Positions 1 through 4,989 are shown, counted from the first letter of the stretch. The stretch: 5,720 nucleotides of DNA from Pseudolabrys sp. (GCA_026125925.1 JAHCKF010000241.1:1-5720); one strand, 5' to 3'. Numbers and translations: made by a program. Notes: generated from the letters alone by a model not told the origin.

Positions 1-1
1 C

Positions 2-223
2 GCGTCATGGACGCAGGCGCCGACGCTGCTGCCTGCGCTGATCGTCGGCATCGGCAGCGTCGCCGCGCCGTTCCTGATCATGCAGCCCGGCATGGGCTTA
101 GGGCTGTTCGCCTCGCGCACGCCGAACCCCCGTGCCGCGCGGCTGCGCAGCCTGACGACGCACACGGTTTTCGCTTTCGCGCTCTACGCATCCGGCTGGG
201 CGGTGCGCCTGATCCAATCCTGA
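2..223 (+). CDS. DUF2938 family membrane protein, C-terminal part (5' end outside window)
   Basis: Reading from base 2 gives 73 residues ending in TGA at 221-223; the start lies left of the window. The translation carries the stretch PFLIMQPGMGLGLFASRTPNP followed by an RLRSL segment and a final hydrophobic helix. I recognise this as the C-terminal half of DUF2938, a family of small (about 160 residue) multi-pass inner-membrane proteins of unknown function. Two membrane segments are visible, at roughly residues 7-27 and 55-73. The DUF2798 gene begins 39 bp downstream on the same strand with its own ribosome binding site, so the two probably form an operon. The family call rests on remembered motifs, not a search. 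No biochemical role can be given. Confidence 0.8.
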   Translation, partial: ASWTQAPTLLPALIVGIGSVAAPFLIMQPGMGLGLFASRTPNPRAARLRSLTTHTVFAFALYASGWAVRLIQS

Positions 224-262
224 CACCCAGACAACCTCAACCTCACAAAGGAGTGCCTGCCT

Positions 263-511
263 ATGTCTTCGCTTCGCCTGCCGCCGCGCTACGCGGCCTT
301 CGTCATGCCCTTCGTGCTGTCGATCCTGATGTCGCTGATCGTCTCCGGCGTCGCGACATTGCGCAGCCTCGGCTTCAGCCCGGACTATTTCGCGGTGTGG
401 CCGATGGCCTGGTTCCTGTCCTGGCTGGTGGCCTTCCCGACGCTGCTGCTGGTGCTGCCGCTGGTCCGCCGCATCGTCGGCCTGGTGGTGCAGCAGCCGG
501 CGCCGCGCTGA
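263..511 (+). CDS. DUF2798 family small membrane protein
   Basis: An 82-residue protein with two clear transmembrane helices, about residues 11-33 and 47-72, joined by a short loop with a GFSPDYF segment. The second helix runs into the LPLVRRIVG motif that I associate with DUF2798, a family of short two-helix inner-membrane proteins of unknown function. The ATG at 263 is supported by AAGGAG at 248-253, nine bases upstream. It follows the DUF2938 gene by 39 bp and is probably cotranscribed with it. The length is usual for the family. The stop at 509-511 is followed without a frame change by another open, coding-like stretch (see the remnant at 512-718), so the 3' boundary of this operon looks rearranged. 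Confidence 0.85.
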   Translation: MSSLRLPPRYAAFVMPFVLSILMSLIVSGVATLRSLGFSPDYFAVWPMAWFLSWLVAFPTLLLVLPLVRRIVGLVVQQPAPR

Positions 512-718
512 ACGTCGCGCCGAGTCACGGCCCCGCAAAAAAGCGCGAACTTCGGCGTCGTGACCATCGACGCGCAGCAGCGCCTTTATGCGGTCGAAGT
601 GGACGCCGCCGCCGGCGTGCCGCCGTCGTCGGACGACAAGCCCTATCGCGGCCCGTTCGCCAATCCGCGCATCGAACCCCTGGGGCCGGATGAGGGGAAG
701 AAGGGCAAGGGGGAGTAG
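512..718 (+). pseudogene. coding-like remnant directly after the DUF2798 stop
   Basis: In the same frame as the DUF2798 gene, the 68 codons after its TGA stay open to TAG at 716-718. From about 548 the translation looks like real protein: NFGVVTIDAQQRLYAVEVDA, then a proline/aspartate-rich part and a lysine/glutamate tail. Third codon positions are strongly G/C, like the neighbouring genes. The only plausible internal start is GTG at 560 (52 residues), and it has no Shine-Dalgarno sequence. The first 10-12 codons after the stop are basic and not protein-like. I read this as the 3' end of a once longer gene fused behind DUF2798, possibly with a junction near the A-run at 537-542. The parent family is not recognised. 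A small real gene starting at 560, or chance, cannot be excluded. Confidence 0.4.
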
Positions 719-742
719 GTTTAAGGGCCGCCCCCTTTTTTT
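707..742 (+). terminator. candidate intrinsic terminator after the remnant
   Basis: AAGGGGG (707-713) can pair with CCCCCTT (731-737) across a 17-base loop, and the T-run continues to 742. The stop codon of the preceding reading frame lies in the loop. The long loop makes it weaker than the hairpin at 776-802, but the arm-plus-T-run arrangement fits a + strand terminator. Confidence 0.4.
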
Positions 743-775
743 AAGGCTCGCACCAGTGGTGCCCTCCTCAGGATA

Positions 776-802
776 AAACGGCGGGCCTTGGGCCCGCCGT
801 TT
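776..802. terminator. bidirectional intrinsic terminator between convergent units
   Basis: A perfect 12-bp inverted repeat, AAACGGCGGGCC (776-787) and GGCCCGCCGTTT (791-802), with a 3-base loop. Each arm ends in A/T bases, giving a short T-run in both directions. It lies 25 bp past the stop of the - strand DUF4242 gene and downstream of the + strand DUF2938/DUF2798 unit, so it can end transcription from both sides. Confidence 0.85.
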
Positions 803-827
803 GTTCGGTCCAGCAGACGGCGTCGCC

Positions 828-1127
828 TCAGGCCGCCTTGGTCTCGACCGGATCGGCGCGCACGATGACGGTGGTCTCGACCGGGTAGAACTCGTCGCCC
901 GGCATCCCGACCCGCTTGGCGTGCTCGCGGATCGATTCACCGTCGCGCGCTTCGTAGATGCAGAAGGTGCCGATGCGGCCGTCGGCTTCCTTGACGACGT
1001 AGCTGCGGATCCAGCGCACGCGATCGGCCATCTGTTCATTGCCGATCTTGGCCGACTTGGCGCCGGCCATCTTGAGTTCGTCCATATTGGCCCAGGCGCC
1101 CGGACGGCGAATGACATACAGTTGCAT
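828..1127 (-). CDS. DUF4242 family protein (small ferredoxin-like-fold family)
   Basis: A 99-residue cytoplasmic protein without signal or membrane segments. The pattern WIRSYV (39-44), CIYEA (56-60), REHA (67-70), a following GMP and a closing VIVRADP strand matches the DUF4242 family, whose usual length is about 80-100 residues. One actinobacterial member, SCO4226, has been described as nickel-binding. Whether this protein binds metal is inference; His69 and Cys56 are candidate ligands. The ATG at 1127 is preceded by GAGGAG (complement of 1135-1140), seven bases away. The gene is divergent from the winged-helix/TPR regulator, separated by 174 bp holding an ordered repeat array, which suggests the regulator controls it. 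It ends 25 bp before a strong terminator. Family fairly certain, function unknown. Confidence 0.8.
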   Translation of the reverse strand: MQLYVIRRPGAWANMDELKMAGAKSAKIGNEQMADRVRWIRSYVVKEADGRIGTFCIYEARDGESIREHAKRVGMPGDEFYPVETTVIVRADPVETKAA

Positions 1128-1194
1128 TAAAGTTCTCCTCGATATGTGTTTGTCCCGGCGCAGGCGGGATCGCCGAGCGTCGGCCGCTGCGGCG

Positions 1195-1221
1195 TTTCCC
1201 CAGCGGTATCCGTGCTATAGT
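1195..1221 (+). promoter_or_regulatory. predicted sigma-70 promoter for the winged-helix/TPR regulator
   Basis: TGCTATAGT at 1213-1221 is an extended -10 element (TGN plus TATAGT, five of six bases of the consensus hexamer at 1216-1221). The -35 is poor; the best candidate is TTTCCC at 1195-1200 with a short 15-base spacer, which is tolerable with an extended -10. Transcription would start near 1228, leaving a leader of about 75 bases that contains the 11-bp repeat array. CTATAG is itself palindromic, so a - strand promoter for the DUF4242 gene could use the same bases. Confidence 0.45.
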
Positions 1222-1241
1222 CCCGGTCCCGAGGTCGCGTC

Positions 1242-1279
1242 CTGACGCCGGACTGACCAATTCCTGACGATCGGCTGAG
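1242..1279. repeat. four CTGA(C/G) direct repeats at 11-bp period; probable PhoB-type operator
   Basis: CTGAC occurs at 1242, 1253 and 1264, and CTGAG at 1275: four copies in a row, each exactly 11 bp after the last. OmpR/PhoB-class winged helices are known to bind head-to-tail on direct repeats spaced 11 bp, as in the pho box. The adjacent gene starting at 1302 encodes such a winged helix. The array lies downstream of the predicted + promoter, where binding would repress the regulator's own transcription, and upstream of the divergent DUF4242 gene, where binding could activate it. Repeat geometry is seen directly; binding and direction of control are inferred. Confidence 0.6.
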
Positions 1280-1301
1280 CGGACGCCGCTGGAGACGACC
1301 G

Positions 1302-3083
1302 GTGAACTTCCAATTCGGGCCGTTTCGGCTTGACGGGCCGGCGCGCAGCCTGCGCCTGCGCGATCGCGAGCTTTCGCTGCAGCCGCGTGTGTTCGACCTG
1401 CTGGTCTATCTGATCAGGAACAGCGCCCGCGTGGTGTCCAAGGACGAGTTGCTCGACACGCTGTGGCCGGGCGTCACCGTGACAGACAATTCACTGCAAC
1501 GCGCGGTCAGCGCGCTGCGCGCCGTGCTGCGCGAAGGCGGCATGGAGGATGCCGTCCGCAATATTCCGCGCAGCGGCTATCGCTTCTGCGCCGACGCTAC
1601 ATCGGCGGACCAGGGCGCAAGCGAGCCGGCCAGTGGTGACAGCCAGACGCTTTTAGCACCGGCACGCGCAGCCGCCATGCAGCAGCGCTGGGCCGAGGCC
1701 ATCGCCGATTATCAGCGCTGCGATGCGGAGTCGCTTGACGCGCGCGACCTCGAGTCATGGGCGCTGGCCTTGCAGTGCACCGGCAAGCCCGCCGACGCGA
1801 TCCCGCTACTGATGCGCGCCTGCGCACTGAACGCGCAATCGGGCGACAAAGACGCGGCGGCAACCAACGCCGTGTCGCTATCGGTCCTGCATCTCGAACG
1901 CGGCGAAGCCGCGCTGATGAAAGGCTGGCTCGAGCGGGCGCGCGATCTCATCGGCGACACCGGGCTGCCGGCGACAGCCGGGCTCGTGCAATGGATGGCG
2001 TCGCGCATCGCCGCCGCCGAAGGCAACGTGGAAGAAGCGTTGCGGCTTGCCGAGAGCGCCTATGAGACGGGCCGCGCTGCTGGCTCAACCAAGATCGAGG
2101 CGCTCGCCCTGATGTATCGCGGGTTCTTCCGGCTCAGTCTCGGCGATACGCGCGGCGGGCTGGCCGATCAGGATCATGCAGCCGCCATTTCGCTGTCGCA
2201 CCAGACCGATCCGGTCACCGGCGGCACGCTCTACTGCAACATCCTGTGGGCCTGCCGCACGTTCGGCGACTGGTCGCGGGCCGACCAATGGACCCGCGGC
2301 TACCGGCAGTTCTGCACCACGAGCGGCATGGAATTCACCGGCTCCTGCCAGCTTCACCGCGCCGAGGTTCTCGGAGCGCAGGGCGCCCTGCCCGATGCGC
2401 TGACGCACATCGAGGATGCGCTGGCGCGGCTCGACGGCGAGGCACCGTGGGCGCTCGGCGACGCCTACCGGGTGCTGGGCGATATCAAGTCGGCGATGGG
2501 CGATAACGATGCGGCGCTCGCGGCCTACGACAAGTCCTACGGGCTCGGCTGGAATCCCGAGCCGGGCCGCGCGCTGCTGCTGGTCGAGCGCGGCGAATTC
2601 GATGCGGCGCTCGCCAGCCTCGAACGCAGCCTGATCGGGCAGAGCTGGTGGACGCTGCAGCGCAAGGGCATGCTGCTCGGGCATCTTGCGGTCGTTGCCG
2701 TGCACGCAGGGCGATACGAGCGCGCGCAGACGCTGATCGATGAACTAGCCGGCAACGACGAGCGCTGGCCGATGCCTTCGATCCGCGCGCTGACCAACGA
2801 AGCGACCGCGTTGCTTGCCCGGGTCCGAGGCAAGACCGACGAGGCGCTCCGCCACCTGCATCTCGCGCGGCAACTGTGGACGAGCATCGATTGCCGTCTC
2901 AATGCCACGCGCCTGCGGCTTCAGATTGCGACGCTGCAACGGGTGACCGGCGACGATGCCGGTGCAGCGGCCGAATTGCGTGCCGCCGAGGCGACGGCGG
3001 CCGAACTCAAATCCGGCAAGCTGCTGCGCGAATGCGAAGCGGTGCGCCTCAAGGCGGTCGCGCCTGACCTGCAGAGGCAATAA
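1302..3083 (+). CDS. transcriptional regulator: OmpR/PhoB-type winged helix plus TPR-like C-terminal domain
   Basis: A 593-residue cytoplasmic protein. Residues 3-97 form a trans_reg_C winged helix: FGPFRLD, the LQPRVFDLLVYLI helix, VVSKDELLDTLWPG, a recognition helix around NSLQRAVSALRAVL, and the wing NIPRSGYRF. There is no receiver domain, ATPase or membrane helix, unlike response regulators or CadC/ToxR. From about residue 118 to the end the sequence is alpha-helical with about ten TPR-like pairs, for example RWAEAIADYQRC, GNVEEALRLAESAY and GDNDAALAAYDKSYGLG. Such superhelices usually bind peptides, proteins or small ligands, so this is the likely sensor. The GTG start at 1302 is chosen because GGAG at 1291-1294 lies seven bases upstream and the winged helix begins at once. 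It is divergent from the DUF4242 gene, and 11-bp repeats in its leader suggest autoregulation. The signal is unknown. Confidence 0.85.
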   Translation: MNFQFGPFRLDGPARSLRLRDRELSLQPRVFDLLVYLIRNSARVVSKDELLDTLWPGVTVTDNSLQRAVSALRAVLREGGMEDAVRNIPRSGYRFCADATSADQGASEPASGDSQTLLAPARAAAMQQRWAEAIADYQRCDAESLDARDLESWALALQCTGKPADAIPLLMRACALNAQSGDKDAAATNAVSLSVLHLERGEAALMKGWLERARDLIGDTGLPATAGLVQWMASRIAAAEGNVEEALRLAESAYETGRAAGSTKIEALALMYRGFFRLSLGDTRGGLADQDHAAAISLSHQTDPVTGGTLYCNILWACRTFGDWSRADQWTRGYRQFCTTSGMEFTGSCQLHRAEVLGAQGALPDALTHIEDALARLDGEAPWALGDAYRVLGDIKSAMGDNDAALAAYDKSYGLGWNPEPGRALLLVERGEFDAALASLERSLIGQSWWTLQRKGMLLGHLAVVAVHAGRYERAQTLIDELAGNDERWPMPSIRALTNEATALLARVRGKTDEALRHLHLARQLWTSIDCRLNATRLRLQIATLQRVTGDDAGAAAELRAAEATAAELKSGKLLRECEAVRLKAVAPDLQRQ

Positions 3084-3204
3084 CGGGCACGCCGGTCCCG
3101 GCGGCGAGATCGCCCAGCCCGCCTCACGCACACGTGTAACTTCGTGTGCTGCCGGCGCAGGAAAGGACTGTTACATCGGGCCATCGCCTTTGAGAGGATG
3201 AGCC

Positions 3205-3897
3205 ATGATCAACCGCCCCGCTTTGTTGCTGTCGCTGGCCCTCGCTGCTTTTCCTTATTGCGCGCAGGCCGAAACCGCGACCGTCATTCCGCCGCCGGCG
3301 CATGATGCCGCGGCCTCCGGCAGCGGGCTGGAAACGGCGGTGCTCGCGGGCGGCTGTTTCTGGGGCGTGCAGGCCGTGTTCCAGCATGTCAAAGGCGTTA
3401 GCAGCGCGGTGTCCGGCTATGCCGGCGGCGCGCAGAAGGACGCCAGGTATCAGGTCGTGTCCGCCGGCACGACGGGACACGCCGAGAGCGTCAAGGTGAC
3501 GTTCGACCCGAAGCAGATCAGCTACGGTAAGCTGCTGCATATCTACTTCTCGGTGGCGCACGATCCGACGCAGCTCGACCGACAAGGCCCGGACGAAGGC
3601 CCGCAATATCGCTCGGAGATTTTCCCGCAGAGCGAGGCGCAGGCGAAGGTGGCCAAGGACTACATCGCCCAGCTCGAGGCCGCGAAGGCGTTCAAGCGGC
3701 CGATCGTCACCAAGATGTCGACGATGAAGCAGGCCTTCTATCCGGCGGAGGCCTATCACCAGGACTACGCGACGTTGCATCCCACAAACCCGTACATCGC
3801 CATCAACGACGCGCCGAAGGTGCGGAATTTGCAGAAGATGTTTGCAAGCGAGTGGCGGGAGAAGCCGGCGCTGGTGCGGGAGGCGAAGGGCGAGTGA
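3205..3897 (+). CDS. msrA: peptide-methionine (S)-S-oxide reductase MsrA, exported, single-cysteine type
   Basis: A 230-residue protein that reduces methionine-S-sulfoxide in oxidised proteins. Residues 1-22 are a Sec signal peptide with a cleavage motif AQA before Glu23, so it should act in the periplasm. The catalytic motif GGCFWG gives Cys51. By alignment from memory with E. coli MsrA, the other active-site residues are present: Tyr82 (ARYQVV), Glu94 (GHAES), Asp130 (GPDEGPQYRS) and Tyr135. There is no other cysteine in the mature protein, so the resolving cysteines of E. coli MsrA (198 and 206) are absent. Recycling must use an outside thiol or a membrane/periplasmic thioredoxin-like partner. 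The C-terminal PAEAYHQDY and HPTNPYIAIND segments are typical of this subtype. AGAGGA at 3193-3198 supports the ATG at 3205. It converges on the DUF2293 gene with 18 bp between stops. No msrB or msrP is visible nearby. Confidence 0.95.
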   Translation: MINRPALLLSLALAAFPYCAQAETATVIPPPAHDAAASGSGLETAVLAGGCFWGVQAVFQHVKGVSSAVSGYAGGAQKDARYQVVSAGTTGHAESVKVTFDPKQISYGKLLHIYFSVAHDPTQLDRQGPDEGPQYRSEIFPQSEAQAKVAKDYIAQLEAAKAFKRPIVTKMSTMKQAFYPAEAYHQDYATLHPTNPYIAINDAPKVRNLQKMFASEWREKPALVREAKGE

Positions 3898-3915
3898 GAC
3901 GGCAACGCCGCCAGC

Positions 3916-4212
3916 TCAGTCCTCCGGCGCAAGCCTGCGCCGCACGCCCCATTCGGCCAGCAGAGCCTTGAGTTCATCGGCGACGAAAAAACGCGCGCTG
4001 TCGCGGTCGTAGCCGTCCGCCAGCAGCGCGTCGTAGTCGGTCAGCGTGTGCCGGGCATAAGCCACCAGCGACAGCCAGGCCGCATTCTCGGGCGAGGCGA
4101 CGGAGAGGCCCGGACTGTCCATGGCGTGATCGACCACCGCGGCGAACTCATGCGCCGGCAGTCGCGGTGCGAGATGGCGAAGGGCGGCGGCGATCGCGGA
4201 GCGGGAGGGCAT
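3916..4212 (-). CDS. DUF2293 domain-containing protein
   Basis: A 98-residue protein from ATG at 4212. The core matches DUF2293 as I know it: [34 protein letters not shown], then [20 protein letters not shown] and a closing LLAEWGVRR. The family is widespread in alphaproteobacteria and actinobacteria and has no established function. It looks soluble and cytoplasmic. The frame stays open upstream to a TTG at 4290, but that extension is arginine-rich and unlike the family. The ATG at 4212 has no Shine-Dalgarno sequence; a TATACT hexamer sits just seven bases before it, suggesting a leaderless transcript. The gene lies 87 bp after the stop of the small secreted-protein gene on the same strand, so read-through is also possible. 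Its stop is 18 bp from that of msrA, with no convincing terminator between. Confidence 0.85.
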   Translation of the reverse strand: MPSRSAIAAALRHLAPRLPAHEFAAVVDHAMDSPGLSVASPENAAWLSLVAYARHTLTDYDALLADGYDRDSARFFVADELKALLAEWGVRRRLAPED

Positions 4213-4219
4213 GCGGGGG

Positions 4220-4225
4220 AGTATA
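4220..4225 (-). promoter_or_regulatory. -10 element of a possible leaderless promoter for the DUF2293 gene
   Basis: On the - strand TATACT (complement of 4220-4225) matches five of six bases of the -10 consensus. Seven bases separate it from the ATG at 4212, placing the transcription start at or next to the A of the start codon. No clear -35 is seen at 16-18 bases further upstream, which lowers confidence. Confidence 0.35.
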
Positions 4226-4299
4226 GCCGACGGCCGATGCTCGCGCAGAGTCTCAGTCGCCCGGCAAGCTCGCGACCACCGCGACCGCAACGACCGAAT

Positions 4300-4479
4300 T
4301 CATTTCGAGCACGTCTTCGTGCTCTCGTTCCACTTCATCCCGGCCTTTTCGCACTCGGCCTTGTTCTGCGGCACGGTCGGCTTGCCGGATTTTACGTTCG
4401 ATCCGGATTGCGCCCAAACGGGCGACGCCAACGAGCCGGCGAAAGCGGCCAGGGCCAAAGCAACGACAATCGTTTTCAT
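4300..4479 (-). CDS. small secreted two-cysteine protein (59 aa), hypothetical
   Basis: ATG at 4479 opens a 59-residue frame ending in TGA (complement of 4300-4302). Residues 1-23 are a classic signal peptide: MKT, a hydrophobic run [14 protein letters not shown], then SPVWA before Gln24. The mature part is only about 36 residues, lysine-rich and hydrophilic, with two cysteines (43 and 57) in C-E-K-A-G-M-K-W-N(x6)C, which could form a disulfide-closed loop in the periplasm. Small alphaproteobacterial exported proteins often carry a C-x-K-A-G-x-x-W-(x)n-C tail, but I cannot name a family. GGAGGT (complement of 4485-4490) is five bases before the start, an excellent ribosome binding site. A TTGA-N6-TCAA palindrome 59 bp upstream suggests FNR/FixK control. 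An overlapping 102-residue frame on the same strand lacks all these features. Confidence 0.75.
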   Translation of the reverse strand: MKTIVVALALAAFAGSLASPVWAQSGSNVKSGKPTVPQNKAECEKAGMKWNESTKTCSK

Positions 4480-4503
4480 GATCCACCTCCCGTTTCCCGT
4501 TCG

Positions 4504-4509
4504 AGGCTA
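4504..4509 (-). promoter_or_regulatory. weak -10 element of the FNR/FixK-type promoter
   Basis: TAGCCT on the - strand (complement of 4504-4509) keeps the most conserved T, A and final T of a -10 hexamer. It would place transcription start near 4497, about 41.5 bp from the centre of the palindrome at 4532-4545 and 18 bases before the ATG at 4479. A poor -10 without a -35 is usual for activator-dependent class II promoters. On its own this hexamer would not be called. Confidence 0.3.
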
Positions 4510-4531
4510 CGCACCGGGGCCGGTAATCCCT

Positions 4532-4545
4532 TTGATTGAGGTCAA
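4532..4545. promoter_or_regulatory. FNR/FixK-type binding site upstream of the small secreted protein gene
   Basis: TTGATTGAGGTCAA is a TTGA-N6-TCAA palindrome, matching the FNR/FixK consensus TTGAT-N4-ATCAA at nine of ten defined bases. I found no other perfect TTGA-N6-TCAA match when scanning the window by eye. Its centre (4538.5) is about 59 bp before the ATG at 4479, fitting class II activation (centre near -41.5) with a short leader that contains the ribosome binding site. FixK and FNR proteins activate genes under low oxygen in alphaproteobacteria. Binding is inferred from the sequence alone. Confidence 0.55.
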
Positions 4546-4606
4546 GAGCCGTCGGAGGCAAGGACAGCGCGGGCGTGATGGGGGCGGCGATGCGGCAAAC
4601 AAGAAT

Positions 4607-4630
4607 GGCGGGCTTTCGGCCCGCCGTTTT
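4607..4630. terminator. intrinsic terminator after the 99-aa membrane protein gene
   Basis: GGCGGGC (4607-4613) pairs with GCCCGCC (4619-4625) around a 5-base loop, 14 bp past the stop of the - strand gene at 4640. The best T-run (4627-4630) is on the + side; the - strand side reads ATTCTTG, so termination on that strand is less certain. It is near-identical in core to the hairpin at 776-802. Confidence 0.7.
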
Positions 4631-4639
4631 GGTTCAGCT

Positions 4640-4939
4640 TCAGGCGACAGGCCGCTGGTCGAGCCGCTTCCACGCCGCCGATATGAACTCCCATACCATC
4701 GGATCGACCTTGGCGGGATCGAGCTCACCGCGCTGCACCTTGAGGTCGAGCTCGGCGCGATAGGCGTCGGCGAGGCGGCGGACCTCGGCCTGGATGGCGT
4801 GACCGCTGCCGGCATAATAAGGCTGCGACGGCGCCTCGGCCTGCGCCTTCAGGCGCGCCGCGTCGCGCTTCCAGGCGAGGATGCGCCAGCCGCCCCAGAA
4901 CAGGAGAGCGGCCAATATCAGTTTCAGCACCACATCCAT
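4640..4939 (-). CDS. single-pass membrane protein of unknown function (99 aa)
   Basis: I do not recognise a family. Residues 3-23 form one hydrophobic helix ([21 protein letters not shown]), followed at once by KRDAARLK. The positive charges suggest the C-terminal 75 residues lie in the cytoplasm. That part has YYAGSG (41-46), a helical [16 protein letters not shown] stretch, and a closing [17 protein letters not shown] segment. The ATG at 4939 is preferred because the membrane helix starts directly after it; the Shine-Dalgarno sequence is weak. It follows rpoD on the same strand but is separated by a strong terminator, so it should have its own promoter, which I could not define in the short gap (4940-4961). 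It ends at its own hairpin. A real gene is likely because of the frame, terminator spacing and membrane-helix layout. Confidence 0.7.
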   Translation of the reverse strand: MDVVLKLILAALLFWGGWRILAWKRDAARLKAQAEAPSQPYYAGSGHAIQAEVRRLADAYRAELDLKVQRGELDPAKVDPMVWEFISAAWKRLDQRPVA

Positions 4940-4961
4940 GGTCGTGCTACCGATAAAACAA

Positions 4962-4983
4962 AACCCCGGCTTTCGCCGGGGTT
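4962..4983 (-). terminator. rpoD intrinsic terminator
   Basis: A perfect 9-bp stem, AACCCCGGC and GCCGGGGTT, closed by a GAAA tetraloop on the - strand. It is followed there by a T-rich tail (TTGTTTTAT, complement of 4953-4961) and begins six bases after the rpoD stop. This is the textbook form for a strong rho-independent terminator. Confidence 0.93.
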
Positions 4984-4989
4984 GTCATC

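Noticed and set aside
7..693. 228-residue + strand open frame
   Set aside because: It overlaps the DUF2938 and DUF2798 genes in another frame; its translation is arginine/alanine-rich without domain signs, as expected for a shadow in GC-rich DNA.
98..1117. 339-residue - strand open frame
   Set aside because: It runs opposite DUF2798 and through two terminators, and covers the DUF4242 gene in another frame; low-complexity composition with no recognisable motif.
2085..2705. 206-residue - strand open frame inside the regulator gene
   Set aside because: Antisense shadow of the TPR region; no ribosome binding site or family motif.
3091..3102. GCCGG-TC-CCGGC hairpin after the regulator stop as a terminator
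   Set aside because: Only five base pairs with a two-base loop and no T-run.
3136..3163. extracytoplasmic sigma factor promoter (GTAAC-N16-CGAA type) for msrA
   Set aside because: The GTAAC part is present, but no CGAA appears at the expected distance; kept only as a low-interest note.
3124..3780. 218-residue - strand open frame opposite msrA
   Set aside because: Antisense shadow; the + strand frame is a clear MsrA with all active-site residues.
3895..3918. hairpin between the msrA and DUF2293 stops as a shared terminator
   Set aside because: Only a four-pair stem (3900-3910) and no T-run on either strand.
4253..4561. 102-residue - strand open frame over the small secreted protein gene
   Set aside because: No ribosome binding site, no hydrophobic leader and a highly charged translation; the 59-residue frame at 4300-4479 has a signal peptide and a strong Shine-Dalgarno sequence.
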